Shown: positions 36,526 to 48,888 of the stretch, piece after piece
How the letters are laid out: each line of letters begins with the position of its first letter
Numbering within the stretch: the stretch's first letter is position 1
NCBI GenBank assembly: GCA_030704615.1
Contig: CM060733.1
Location: 44,330,001 to 44,394,000 of the forward strand
Length of the DNA stretch: 64,000 bases
Origin: Takakia lepidozioides
Lineage: Eukaryota > Streptophyta > Takakiopsida > Takakiales > Takakiaceae
Reading direction: 5' to 3'
Notes under the pieces: model-generated
Told to the model about the DNA's origin: nothing
What the model saw: only the letters and a program-made list of their open reading frames with translations
Databases searched by the model: none
Made by a program: the position numbers and the translations under genes

Positions 36526-38668
36526 CTACCCTCTGGTTCTTGTGATGGTGATGGTGCCATTGCCTTCAGTGTGGATCTTGGTACAAGCAACGACAGATTT
36601 TCCAGAAAGGCCTGACCATGACTGAGGTGGAGGCCTCTCTTCATCCGGAGCAAATAGTCTATGCACAGCCCTTGGGGAAGGGCTCAGTAGTCGCTGGTTG
36701 ATATCATTCAATGTAACATCCCCTTGAGCACCGCATGGTTTCAAAAGTGCGAAAGGATATGCCACAGGTGTTGATGATTTCTCTTTGAACCTACTTGGCC
36801 GACTGGAACTTGATTTCTTACCTGCAAGCATGTGACATGAAAAGGATGAGACCCACATCACTGTTATCTTTAGGACATGTACAGAAGTTCCCATACAGGA
36901 GCCAATCTAACCTTCTAACCAAACAATCGAATCAATGGCAATCCAGCTGGGTGGATGAGTACCATGAGTTGGAGGCTTGGGGAAAGGTGTCAAGGGACCC
37001 TTCAACATCTCAGCTTCATGAGTTTTCCATTGCTGTGAACAACATCCTGCAAGTTCCATGGAACTTTCCATTTCAGAGCTGCAGAAGGTTCACTGTGAGG
37101 ATTGTCTCACAAATTCACCGCACAAAAGCTCAGTTGGCAACAACCCCCAGGAATATTGGAACAAAAGATGCTGTTGAACGAGAAGCTATTTCATCATCAA
37201 AGTGGGTACGTACCTGTTATATCGTTGATGGTTGCCCCTGGCACCGTCCTGAGATGTAGATACCACAAACATCGTCAACCAATGGCATAGCATGTCCTCT
37301 GTACACTATTGCTTAAGAAAATACAGCTTAGTTCCACTTGGAGTGGGCATCTGCAGCAAGCTTAAAACAATTTGAGGGGTATAGCTTCATAAAGCGGTTC
37401 AATGATCTGTTGCATACATTGCTTCATGTAAGCTGTTGGCCCCATTCTCCTCAAAGCACCTTAGCATCCAATTGTCAACTGGCAGTTGAGCTGTAGATAC
37501 AAAGCGTGAGTATCTGATGTGAAAATGGAAATATATGAGGAGAGATCCCATTATGAGAACTGTAGATGAAGAGCATGAGCAGACAGGCCACTTGCAACCA
37601 AGCCGACCTAATGAGAAGCCATGTTCCATGATATTAGACTTTATGAAGAGGAGTGCAAACAACCACAGAGAAGCACTGCTGACGATGCAGAAGAGCTATA
37701 CCTTTCTTTAAGTCCACATTATTTGGTGACGTCGGAACTGGAATCAAAAGTTCCTCACATCCATGTACCACCGGGTTTATGCAGTTCTGTATCCACACTC
37801 ACTGACAGATTGTTCAATCAGTTTCCACCAACTTCCTCATATACTCTTCCCAAACAGAGAGCGCATGTGGAGACAAATCTCATCCATTCCATCTCAATTA
37901 AATGATGAACACCCTAGAAAGAAGAAAACAACCCACCTCAAAAGTAGAATGAAATGTAGGCCCAAATGATGGTGCCTCTGCTGCAAAACCATCCCTTCTT
38001 GGTCCAGCAAATTGCAACATGCGCCGCCTTTTATGACGCTCACCATTTTGGAAAGCATAGTCAGAAGATCCATGTTGTTCACTGCCTGAGGCATCACAAC
38101 CCACACACACTGGCCTGTTCAGAACAGCGGAACTTGGTGCATGCATTGACGTTAACAAACCATAAAGATACAGTGAAACTTTGACATGAATTGAATGGGC
38201 TAGATTTCTGTGGTTCTTGAGTTGCAAACCAGCACATGTACTGCTCGTTTTTCGGACAATCAGCTTTACCCGGTGTCAATTGCATAACTGACAGCAGGAG
38301 AACTGCCTGGAGAATGCCAGAAGGTTGATTGATGAATACCTTGGCTGGCAAGTGGGAAAAATGCCGGACTTGAGTCTCTTAAATCAGGTACTGGAGTTGA
38401 AGCAAACAAGGAATTGGAGTCCACTCCATTGTGTATCAATTCGTCCCAGAATGATCCAGAAGTGGCTGCAAAGCACCAAGACATTATTGTGTTGGCAATT
38501 AAAGGGGTACATCACTTCATCCATTTATACATGCCACTCCCAACCAAAAACTGGAGTTCACTTGGGCCAGATGACAAGCATTGTTAATTGCATACCTGGT
38601 GGAGATTCCAAATCAAGCTTGAATGCATCCTGCCAGTACCACAGCTCGTTTCCATCTCTTCCTGCCAT
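36526..38668 (-). CDS. XRI1-like protein (X-ray-induced transcript 1 family), partial exon model
   Basis: Minus-strand exons joined in frame: 38668-38596 (starts MAGRDGNELWYWQDAFKLDL), 38465-38340 (GSFWDELIHNGVDSNSLFAS then TPVPDLRD), 38085-37937 (ERHKRRRMLQFAGPRRDG). The last exon, 36821-36526, carries PVAYPFALLKPCGAQGDVTL, NDINQRLLSP and ends ACTKIHTEGNGTITITRTRG then stop. The tryptophan-rich start, the KRRRMLQF patch and the YPFA.KPCG..GD.TL.DINQR tail are typical of plant XRI1 proteins, which are needed for post-meiotic gametophyte development and are induced by ionising radiation in Arabidopsis. One or two short exons between 37937 and 36821 (a candidate near 37736-37703) could not be fixed. 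No catalytic motif is visible. Confidence 0.75.
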
Positions 38669-41600
38669 TTGCTCATTTGCTAAGCAGCATCGTCACAAGT
38701 ATCTATAACTCCACATCCATTGCTCTATTGTTCCTAGAATCGCACTGGCACCTTGCAGGGGTTTATGAGTTGGTGCCCTCCATTTTCCAATAGACCCATA
38801 GAGGAGCATCCGTCAATCGAGTAAAGAACGAGCAGAACATAGGGGAAGGTGTCTGCACAGGAAGAACGTTAAGCAGAAATATATGTCAGCTCTTTAAAAT
38901 GATCGACAAACATTACTTGCATTGTCCAAGCCTGCATAAACTGTAGCTGCAGCTGGACAGCACATTGGCGGACCTGAAACGTCAGGCATTCGTATGTATA
39001 TGAATATGTAGATGTTTGCAAAAGATACTACACATCTCAGAGGTAACCAACAGCAGCTTGCTTATGATAAAGCTCGTCAAGATTATGGAAAGCTGCAATT
39101 CTCGTCAGTAACTTCACATTGACCTGGGAAATTACTCAAAATTCTTAAATTAAACGAGAGAAGAGTCAGAAATGAAGAGTATCTATAGGAATGTTCAGGG
39201 TCAGCAAAACTTTCCAAACACTCTTAAGGTTTGCTATGAAGACTACAGGGTATGTGAGGAGTCAGGAATTTGATCTGAAAGAGAAATTCAGGAGATTTGA
39301 GCTCAGTTATTCTATCAAAACTGTAGCTGACATGCCAAAGAGTGTGAAATCCTTCACGAGTTTAATACCGAAGCTCACCGTCACAGACCACAGAATATCT
39401 CCATCCATTTGGATAGAATAATGACATTTCTAGAGAACAAAGAAGGACCCAAACCGAAAGCAAGGACGATCCTGCATCAATCCTGCATAACAGCCTCTTG
39501 CAAAGAAAAATCGGAGTCCAGAGGACTTGCAAAAGACGAAGAGAGTTACTCACAATATGCATTGAAGTGCAAGAAAGAGGCAGCCTGAATGCTCCGTGAG
39601 TGCAAGTGCAAGAAAGGAATGGCAAAGCTTGAAAGACGCTCTGCCCGCGCTGCGGTGCTCTCGCCTTCATATTCGAACCAAAGCTCCGTTTAACGTCTTA
39701 ACAACACGTGCCGGTCAATATTAAATCATTTGAATAATTTGAAATTTGAAGTTGGGGTTCATAACACTTTGGTGGCCCACACACGCACGCACTGTTGCTC
39801 ACGTTGTGGTCGACAGAGAGCGAGAGAGAGTGATTCCTTTATGAGCCTGCGGCCCACCATTCCTCACCTACCCTTCTCTGCAGCATCAAGTCCGGGCTAC
39901 TTTCCATGCGATTTTGCCCCGAATAAAAAGATCCACTTGAATGTAAGACTACCACTCAAACAGTTACTGAAGTTTGTTGGCCAATGCAGAACTGCCACCC
40001 CGGTTTCATTAATCTCTTGTTCCCGAAAAATCATTTGACTCACACCTGTCGCTTAGTTTCCGGATGGAGAAGGAGATTGATGTACAACAGCACCGGCAAA
40101 CTACGCAAAGATGTATACCAAGCCCAAGAAATATTAAAATCCAGTGCTCAATGGGACCCGATCGTCGTGGTTACGACCTGTTTGAAGGTTTCCTGAGCTC
40201 ACTTGCAGATCACAGGTTCCAGTCATTCAAAGAAGGTATCTTTGGCCAGCGCTCTAGTATATCTGATTCAACCCATCAAAGCCAACAATGAGTTGGCTAA
40301 TCGGTGAAGAAGTGAGACTTGTGGACTAATATATCTGTATAATTACCTTGTGCATGTTCCTCTCCCATTGCTATCGTATATCTTTACCTTGGAGCAAAAA
40401 GAATGGAAGAGAACACTGTATCGTTGAGACTTCCAGTCACGTGGGTAGTCAGACTGTTGGATGCCTTGCTAATCTAGTAGTTGTTCGCTCGAATACCGAA
40501 ATGCCATGTCCACTGCAGAGAGTTTTGGAGGCGCACTCGACAATGGCTTCATAACGCGCAAAGGCACGACTGAAGAACGAGCCTTGAGATGGGCCGACAC
40601 TCCGAGTTTGACCGAGCAGGTCCATGTCGTTCACTCACTCGACATTGCTGCTTAGAGAGACCGAGTCATCTGCTTCTGGCTCCAACAGTAGAATTTTGGA
40701 CGCTACAGATAAGCAACAGCTATATGTATGGAGTTGCATTCAAGAATGGAACTGAGTTTGACCGGGAAGTTTGCAGATTCCAGAATTTAATTCTTCTGTT
40801 TCTGGGCGCTAAATACGTGGGATCGAATGTTGTCTACACTGGAGTTCCTAGATTGGCCTTCAATCTCATTGTACTTTTAGGTATTTAGTTCTACATTATA
40901 GTCGGATGCTGGTCATACCACCATCGACCAGACTACCACGCTCTGCCTCATCACTTGTATGCACTTGTGGGGCCATGTTGCTATCCATTATCCAGCGTCG
41001 TAGTAATTCATGAGCTGACAAACACAAACTGCACCTTTCTGCTTCCGCTTTTAATTTCCCTGCCACTCAAGAGCGACAAGCTTTGAGAGACAGTGGCGTG
41101 TTTACAAGCTGGGCAAGCGGTCAGCTGTAAGCGGGTGGAGAGGGGCGGACATAGTTCGGCCGGGAGTGTTCATCAGAAACGAGGAACATATCTGTCAACT
41201 ATATGGAGATCAAGTCAGACAAGAAAAGTTTAAAGTCTAGTAACTGACAAGCTGCCCCCCTTGTCCTCGCGGGGGATTCACTGAAGTTAGTACCCTTAGC
41301 GATCGATGCTTTTTTTTTCTTTGCAATGAAGGGAGCAATGAATCTGAAAGGTTGCTCTTTACAATGCATCAAGATTATGCAGTTGTCAATAGCCAAGGCT
41401 ACATAGATTCTCGAGACTATACAATTCTTGGATTGGATATATATCTATTCAATATGCAATTAAAACCCCAGTTCCCACTTTGGGAGGACTGTTGTTGTAC
41501 ATACATATGTGTAAGTTACAAAACTTTATCTCGTATGTGAGCTGTCAGAGTCTAGAGGCAGGCCCCAACTTTGCCGTTTAGTGAGCACTAGGCAAACGCA

Positions 41601-42223
41601 TGCTCAGGCATGATAGGTCTTTGATTCGTGGTGGGTGGGAGTCCGAGGTTGAGGTGCAGGCTAGATGCAAAATTGGCACATGTCAGCGAAAAGCTCCTCA
41701 AAATCCAAAGATAGCATCGAAGTAAATGCAGCCCCATGGGAACTGATGCGCTTGATCGCTGGGTACCTCAATAGCAATAAAATCTCCAACGGAGTACGCA
41801 CAGCCCCCGATGCAAATGGGACGAAGCCCATGTGACGTTGGACACATTCTTTGTCCGACTCCATCGACTGCGATGAACACCAAATTAGACGAGTAAAAAC
41901 TTTCACCAATTTTATCGAAACTCCTAAATGGTTGGGCCAATTGATCAAAGGGGCATGCCTCGCAATGTACCTTCTCCTAATTTCTCAAAGTTTTCGGACA
42001 GGATTCGGTTATATTTTGTAGTGATCGGGGAGGGGATCCACGCACTACATTTCCAATAGCTTTCCACCTTTTTGGTTTGAATGGGAAAAACCTGGGTGTG
42101 TTTTCTGGAAAATTGAACGGTCCCAGGTATTTGTTGCTACGTCCAAGAATTGTAGACTGAATACTGCGGCCACAAATGTATTAGCGACGCATGAACGTGT
42201 TTGCAACGGCTTTGAGGCCTGGT
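38669..42223. other. Long stretch without a confirmed gene
   Basis: 39430-39690 is probably the promoter/5' flank of a minus-strand transcript or unrelated DNA. ORFs such as 39362-39670, 40589-40888 and 41661-41948 show no recognisable domain. The last has two overlapping minus frames with modest length and may be a relic of something older. No repeats beyond short T or GA tracts were noticed. Confidence 0.35.
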
Positions 42224-42749
42224 CATGTGGGGATCATAGCGGTATTTCTTAGATGACGTGGTAGGCCAATGAAGTACTGTTGTGAATTAATTGCTCCTTG
42301 TCAAAGATGGCCCCTAATGAACACCTAGGTTGGGTGATGGCTGAGGCTGATCATAGTTCGGCTATGTAAGTAAAAATGGACAAAATGGAAGAATTCACGA
42401 CCACCTCTAGAGTAGAGAGAACATGAGTAGTGTATGAGTGGGTGGTATTTATATATATGCAGTGTAGTTACAAACACAGTCCGAGATTTTACTTACAATG
42501 TTGGAAGATGACACAAATGAGGATGAGGTTGTGGACGAGACTAAAACTAATTTTGAGTAGGAAGATAATGAAGTAAAATAGAATTGTAGATCTGGGATGA
42601 CTTGAAAAGCTGAGGTGTAGAATGTGGGTATTTGTGTTTCTTTGCTATGTGAGGAATTTGTAACAATGCTGGTCATTGGAAATATTATGGATGATGTATA
42701 TTTGTAGAAAAGATTGTTGGCATTAGGTACAAATTTTGAGTCTATAAGT
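42224..42749 (+). repeat. Long direct repeat, copy 1 (SINE-free)
   Basis: About 525 bp, highly similar to 43334-44061, from catgtgg...atcatag to gagtctataag. It keeps the uninterrupted sequence gtaaaaatggacaaaatgga (about 42370-42389), the empty version of the site filled in copy 2. No coding potential. The pair is separated by about 585 bp, so the two could be terminal repeats of a small element or a local duplication. Confidence 0.75.
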
Positions 42750-43333
42750 TTTTGTTAAGGCCAAATCTTTGTACTAGTGACGAACCGTTGTACTTTTGAC
42801 GGCTTTGATGCCTTGTCACGACAATTGGCATGGTGACTCCCGAACGTCCGAAACCCTCTCTCCCCTTCCTTCCTCCCTCTTCCCTGCCTCCCTCTTCCTC
42901 ACGGTGCATTTTTCATAAAATGTGCATATAACTTATATCCATCACACAATCTAAGAAGAATACACTTTAAGTTAGCTGATGCATTACATTGTCCTATACT
43001 TGCGAGAAGTAAGTGTAACGCAATGGGCAGAGAGTAGATTAGACATACGGTGTGTAGAGAAAGAGATAAAGGCCGGATATAGACTTGCTAAAAGAACACA
43101 TTTGTATTGGGGAATATTAGTAACTATATCTTGACCTTAGATATGTGGTTTGGCTCACATAAGGAGTAACCACCTAAGGTCATCTCATCTACCTAATCAC
43201 TCTACGTCACTACTTCTAAGTTATCTCCATCGCGACAACTAATCACAAGTATGGCTTGCAGTGAAAATAGACGGTCCACATTTGTTGCAATGTCAACACA
43301 TACATTTTGTAGGGATATATTGGATGAGAGATC

Positions 43334-43570
43334 CATGTGGGCATCATAGCAGTATTTCTTAGATGACGTGGTAGGCCAATGAAGTACTGTTGTGAATTAA
43401 TTGCTCATTGTCAAAGATGACCCCCGATGGATTATCTCACCTAGGTTGGGTAATGGCTGAGGCTAATCATAGTTCGGCTATATAAGTAAAGATGGACAAA
43501 GATGCCCACCCCCGAGAGGGGGCAGTAGCCGTGAGGCGAAGTGGCTCTTAGTTACGCCGGCTTTGGCCGG

Positions 43571-43652
<82 letters not shown>

Positions 43653-44061
43653 ATGGACAAAATGGAAGAATTCAGGACCACCTATAGAGTAGAGAGAGTA
43701 GTGTATGAGTGGGTGGTATTTATGTATGATGCAGTGTAGTTACAAACGCAGTCCGAGATTTTTCCTTTTGCTAAGACTTACAATGTTGGAAGATGACACA
43801 AACCTAGATGAGGTTGTGGACGAGACTAAAACTAAATTTTGAGTAGGAAGGTAATGAAGTAAAATAGAATTGTAGAAAATTCAAAAACCTGGGCATTTAT
43901 CTGGCATGACTTGAAAAGCTGAGGTGTAGAGTGTGGGTATTTGTATTTCACTGCTATGTGAGGAATTTGTAACAACATGCTGGTCATTGGAAATAGTATG
44001 GATGATGTATATTTGTAGAAAATGTTGTTGGCATGTTAGGTACAAATTTTGAGTCTATAAG
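43334..44061 (+). repeat. Long direct repeat, copy 2 (carrying an insertion)
   Basis: Matches 42224-42749 but is longer because of the SINE-like insertion at 43501-43649 and short extra pieces near 43760 and 43880. Both copies begin with a catgtgg block and end with caaattttgagtctataag. Confidence 0.75.
43501..43649 (+). mobile_element. Very short tRNA-derived SINE-like element with a (CT)n tail
   Basis: The insertion is flanked by a 12-bp target-site duplication, aagatggacaaa, at 43489-43500 and 43650-43661. The matching empty site is in the direct repeat near 42372-42386. The 74-base head has tagccgtgagg (box A-like) and ggccggagtcc (box B-like) about 30 bases apart, resembling an RNA polymerase III internal promoter. 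The rest is a pure CT tract of 75 bases (43575-43649). Plant SINE tails are usually A- or T-rich, so the CT tail is unusual. Confidence 0.75.
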
Positions 44062-44338
44062 TAATCTCGGTGCTTCATGTTTAGGCCTAGATAGATTGCC
44101 TCCTTCTTTTATCCTTCTTGTTCTCCAGGCCCTTGTCATGTAGAAGTCCTTGTTGCTCACTCTAGTTCTCCAGGTTAGTTCTCCGGCTTGGGTATTCCAT
44201 TGATGTCATGATATGGCCAATGAACATGGCTTTCCTAGCTTGAGAATCCCTCAAAGCATCGTGCGTAGGTACTTACAGAAGGAAATCTTTGATAAAACTT
44301 TTCAGGCACTCGCGGATAATACGTCTTCAGTGCTGAGT

Positions 44339-44670
44339 CTACTTGTGGAGGTTTTCTTGTGTGAAGTCCTCCGCCATCTCAATTTCCTGAATCTCCTGCA
44401 TCTGCTGCAAGAGCTTTCCAAGATGATACATATCTGACGCCTTGGTATATAAACCACCCTCTTCTAAGGTAGTCTCATCCCAATTCTGATGCATGATTCT
44501 TGGAGCCTCCTGATCACGTCCAGCACTTTCCATATCAATAATGACCCACCTCGTCCCGCCTCAGGGCCATGCACTTTCACAATATTTTGCCACCGAAGAT
44601 CACGGTGTGTGAAGTTGTTCTTGTGCAGCTCTTTGAGACCACAAAGAACATCATGGACTGCCGGCCTCAC
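44339..44670 (-). pseudogene. Protein-kinase-like domain remnant
   Basis: Two overlapping minus-strand frames carry the C-lobe of a protein-kinase fold. The first (44670-44464) has LHKNNFTHRDLRWQNIVKV, an HRD catalytic loop with the loop Asn. The second (44533-44339) continues with IIDMESAGRDQEAP, in the place of the DFG region, and LYTKASDMYHLGKLLQQM, the helix-F region. The frame changes near 44555, so the reading frame is broken by an indel. The N-lobe is not found. It ends about 400 bp from the retrotransposon. Confidence 0.65.
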
Positions 44671-44970
44671 CTCGTTTTGGTGTGGTTGTGCCTACTTCAT
44701 ATTGAAACTGTTGTCGCGTACAGAAATCTTGTAGATAGGAACAATGCAGCGCATCCTAAGACTAAGGAAGAATGGGTCACGCGTAGAAATTGAGTGGCTC
44801 TCAATAGGCTCAGCACTGCTGAACATTATTACTTCAAGATTCAAATTCAAGATTCACGTGAACAATAGCAAACCTCTAACATGTTCTCTTCATGAGCATC
44901 GATTTAATCCTTCGAATTTCTGTTCCAATGAGGTTACATTTTTCATGAGCTATTTTTTTGGGGGGGGGGG

Positions 44971-45156
44971 TGTCGTGCGCATACATATCGCTACACAACT
45001 ACATCGCTGTCCAAAACCACACAACACATGTGCACACCACAGACTAGTATACCACTAGTCCACCACTAGTCCAGCCACTAGTCAACCACTAGGCTACAAC
45101 TAGTCAGTCACTAGGCTGCACTATGCTGCCACTATGGCAGTCACTAGTCCACACAA
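44971..45156 (-). repeat. Segment A, outside the 3' LTR
   Basis: About 186 bp rich in the motif ccactagt. It is nearly the same as A' (45486-45667). In element orientation it ends GCGCACGACA, forming the outer edge of the insertion next to a G11 run. Confidence 0.8.
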
Positions 45157-45483
45157 TGATAAAGAAGAAGAATACAAGCACAAGCTCATGCGAGCTCACA
45201 AAGCTGAAGCATAAACTCATGCATATATAACCTCATCACTCAAATACAAGTCAAGCCAAGTGCACCCCACGCCATGGGGAATCCACACTACGGCGCCATA
45301 GCTAGGCGCGGTGAGGCTCAACTCGAGAAAGATGAGCCTCCCGCGCTTGCCGTGAAGATAACCACTCCAGGGCCTAAATCTGCCTTGACCCCTGGATTGA
45401 CACTTGGGCCAATCCCAAATGTCAATATGTAAAAGCTAGCTATTTCCTAGCTAGTTTCACACTAGTGGTAAAATAACTTGACA
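45157..45483 (-). repeat. 3' LTR, shared 327-bp unit (B)
   Basis: In element orientation it starts TGTCAAGTTA and ends TTCTTTATCA. It matches 55977-56303 except for one base near 45347. It contains the hairpin at 45306-45346 and a tatata motif near 45225-45231. It is flanked by segment A at 44971-45156 and A' at 45486-45667. Confidence 0.9.
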
Positions 45484-45485
45484 GC

Positions 45486-45667
45486 TGTCGTGCGCATACA
45501 TATCGCTACACAACTACATCGCTGTCCAAAACCACACAAACATGTGCACACCAACACTAGTATACCACTAGTACCACTAGTCCAGCCACTAGTCCAACCA
45601 CTAGGCTACAACTAGTCAGTCACTAGGCCACTATGCTGCCCACTATGGCAGTCACTAGTCCACACAA
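45486..45667 (-). repeat. Segment A', between the polypurine-like tract and LTR unit B
   Basis: A copy of segment A. In element orientation it follows AGCTAGGGGG (45680-45671), the best polypurine-tract candidate, and starts TGTGTGGACTAG. It joins unit B through the perfect palindrome gacagctgtc at 45480-45489. Confidence 0.8.
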
Positions 45668-46018
45668 TCGCCCCCTAGCTGGTGCTTAGGTCCCTCTAAG
45701 TCCAGGTAGCCACAAGATGTGATAGTGACCATAGCCTCACTAAGTCCTCCACCACTATCCCTACTACACTCAAACTCGATAGATCAAGAGGCCGGGTGCA
45801 AGAGTTGCCCCATCGTTAGTCGCCGTCTTGCAACCTGTGAACTTGAGCTTGGGATCTCATGTATTGACTCCTATGAGCTTGGCCTCCCATGTCTTGTTAG
45901 CTGCCTCCAGTCATGTCCACTGCCACTATCCCAAGCAGTGTGGACACAACCAATCTCCGTCAGGAACCTTCTCAAGAGGTGGTGTCAAGCATCCCATATG
46001 CCAACCCTTGAGCATCGA

Positions 46019-47308
46019 TCACACACCAGCATGGTGGCTGCCCCTTTGGCAGACCCACAGAGCATGCACCTCAAAACCTGCAGGTACCACTGCCAAGTTT
46101 GGGTCAACTCTGCCATCGACATTGGGAAGGTGACATGGCGCACAATTACGCACATGGTCCTTCCAAGTCATGCCATCCCGACCCTCCAAGATCAGGACCC
46201 CTGAGGGCAACACCTCTCGAACCCTCAGAATAACACGCCCTGCAGTAACATCCAGAGTCGTAGGAGCAGTCTGCTGCAAATAAACATAGTCACCAGGGCT
46301 AAACCTCCGAACCCCAGGACGATATCCTCCACCACGTATAGTGGCATACCTCAACGTATCACGGTGCTGTGCAATGGCAAGGTTCTCAAAAGCCATGGGC
46401 ATGACTTTCTTGAACAACTCTGCACGCTGATCACATGCACGTACCCACACGTCCGGATCGTCAAGGTTAAGGACTTGAGCAGTGTCCCTACGAATGGCTG
46501 CAGGCAAATCCGGCTCTCGGCCAAAGAGAAGGAAATATGGTGAGAAGGAGGCAAGTGATGCTTGTTTGCTGAACCTGTAGCCCATGGCTAACCAAGGAAC
46601 CTGAAGATCCCAATCTCCTAGGTGTCCCTTCTGCAAGCCATACTTGCGCAAACCCCTCTTCACCGTCTGAACAACTCTCTCTGCTAAGCCATCGGCCTCA
46701 GGATGATCCGAGAAGTGGTGCGTGGTCTATCAAGGCTTTATCACACAAAGCCTGAAACTCCCCAAGAACTCTCTCCCTTGGTCCGTGAGTACCTCAGCTG
46801 GAGCACCAAATCGGCTAAGCACACGATCCAAGAATGCATACGCAGCCCCCTCACTAGCCTTGTCAGGCAATGGAACCAACTCAATCCACTTGGAGAAGTG
46901 CTCCACCATCACCAACACATATCTGTGGTGGCGCATAGTCAGTGGCAACGGTCCTGCGAAGTCAAGACTCCACCTGTAGCCCAATCCCATGATTGGTAAA
47001 GGATGCAACTGTGGTGTAGGGGCGTTGAATGAAGCACGCACCCTGTCACACACCATGCACCTAGCCACGAACTGTTGCACCTCTGTATGCATACCACGCC
47101 ACCAATACTGCCCCTGCAGTAAACTGTGAGTGCGTCGCACTCCAAAATGCCCCAACTCCTCATGGGCATGCCGCACTAACCGTGCACGCTGTGTGGGGTG
47201 AGGCACAATCCTCACCCGACCATCCTCCCACACTCGAAGTAGGTGTATCCCCTCCCACTTGAACCTCTTGGCTCGTTGCAGGATCCGATCCCTCTCCCTG
47301 GCAGTCAC
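46019..47308 (-). pseudogene. Integrase, frameshifted
   Basis: An HHCC zinc-binding part (HEELGHFGVRRTH, then CMVCDRV) and a DDE core: WSLDFAGPLPLT (first Asp), EVLTDQGREFLG (second Asp), ADGLAERVVQTVKRGL (Glu). The C-terminal part has FSPGDYVYLQQ and VREVLPSGVLILEGRDG, like other Ty3/gypsy integrases; I see no chromodomain. Two single-base changes around 46660-46750 break the frame between second Asp and Glu. Confidence 0.88.
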
Positions 47309-48888
47309 ATGGCTGCCGTGTCTCCCGTGCGGAGGTAGTCCAACACAGCCGAATCCTCATGTATATCTCTGGCACCACCTGGCTCATCACTAGCCTCAGG
47401 GTCCTCAGACACTCCGTCTACAGTCATCCCTGTTGTAGGTCCAACCTGACCTCCGATGCCAAGATACAAAAATGCAGATGCGTGCCATCCCGGCACCATC
47501 TCCTCGTCCGTCTCACCATGCCACCGAGCTCCAGTGTCATCCTGCTGGCTCATGCATGGATTGCGACTCAATCCATCCGCATCCCGATTGACCAAACCCG
47601 GTCGATGCACAACCTGAAAGTCATACTCCTGGAGTATAAGTGCCCACCGTGCAAGCTTCCCCGTAAGCTTGTCTGACTCCATCAACCACTTGAGTGGCTG
47701 GTGATCCGTGACAAGGGTGAAAAGATTGCCGTATAGATAGCACCTGAAGTGTGCCACGGCCCACACTGCAGCTAAGCACTCTCCCTCATATGAGCTGTAC
47801 TTAGCCTGCAGCGTTGTTCGAGCGGCTAGCGTAAGCCACTACGAACTCTCTTCCCTCATCATCCACCTGTGTGAGCACCGCTCCAAGCCCAGCATGCTCC
47901 AATCCGTATGCAGCTGAAAGGGACGCCCCCTGATAGGTCGTCTCAAGATAGGCGCCGAGGTCAACCTCGCCTTGAGCTCTTGAAAAGCTCGTTCTGCTCA
48001 TCTTCCCACTGCCACTCCTGGTCCACCTTGGTCAGCTTGGTTAGAGCCTTTGCAATGGTACTAAATCCCTTGACAAACCGTCTATAATAGTTTGCCAACC
48101 CCATGAAAGCTCGAACTCGGCTCACATCCGTGGGGCGTGGAATTTGTGCAATGGCCTCTACCTTAGTCTGCTGTACCCCCAATCCTCCAGGATATATCAT
48201 GTGACCCAGATACTCAATCTGGTTGTGGAAAAACTTGCACTTCCCCGGATGCAACTTCAATCCGTGCGCTCTCAAGCGCTCCAATACCACCTGAAGGTGT
48301 CTCTCATGCTCCTCCATCGTAACACTAAAGATGATGATGTCATCTATGTAGCACCGAGCAAAGTCCCCCTGCTAGAATCCTATCCATGACTCTCTGAAAC
48401 TCTGCAGGAGCATTCTTAAGCCCAAATGGTAAGAACCGCCACTGATATAGGCAATCCTTGCCGTGCTCATTGATCCCCCAGAATGCCGTCTTCTGCTTGT
48501 CCGCCTCCTTGATTGGCAACTGGTGATATCCGGATCGTAAATCCAAAGTGCTAAAGGCCTTAGCATGCCCGATGGCATCAAAGATCTCCTCTGGTGTTGG
48601 CATGGCATACTTATCGGACTTGGTCTGACGATTTACAGGCCGGTAATCACCGCACATACGTCTCTCCGTCCAATTGCCATAGACATCCTTCTTGGCTGGC
48701 ATCACTGTGGCTGAAGCATACTCTCCACCAGAGAGCTCCACCAAACCTGCCTCCCAGAGATCTTGAGTCCTCATCTGAATCAAAGACCTCTCCATGTCAC
48801 TGTATATATAGGGTCTCCGAAAGATTGGCGTGTCAGTGGCCAACTCAATACGGATCTCTTGACCCTTCAGTGCTCCCAAGTCCTTCAA
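47305..48888 (-). pseudogene. Reverse transcriptase and RNase H, frameshifted
   Basis: RT: CGDYRPVNRQTKSDKYAMPT, FSTLDLRSGYHQLPIKEADK, FLPFGLKNAPAEFQRVMDRI and the catalytic YIDD (plus 48339-48350), then LRAHGLKLHPGKCKFFHNQI. RNase H follows with GLGAVLTQ, KYSSYEGECLAAVWA, LVTDHQPLKWLM and HRPGLVNRDADGLSR. Frame changes occur just before YIDD (next to a G5 run, near 48365), near 47990 and near 47820. The sequence is of Ty3/gypsy type. Confidence 0.9.

Noticed and set aside
41661-41948. Minus-strand ORF pair as a gene exon
   Set aside because: Two overlapping frames of similar length, no recognisable domain and no supporting splice sites.
43478-43681. Minus-strand ORF with a long RE dipeptide run
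   Set aside because: It is a translation of the CT tract of the SINE-like insertion.
44971-45667. Segment A as a 185-bp target-site duplication of a solo LTR
   Set aside because: LTR integration makes 4-6 bp duplications; A is part of the element, next to a polypurine-like tract.
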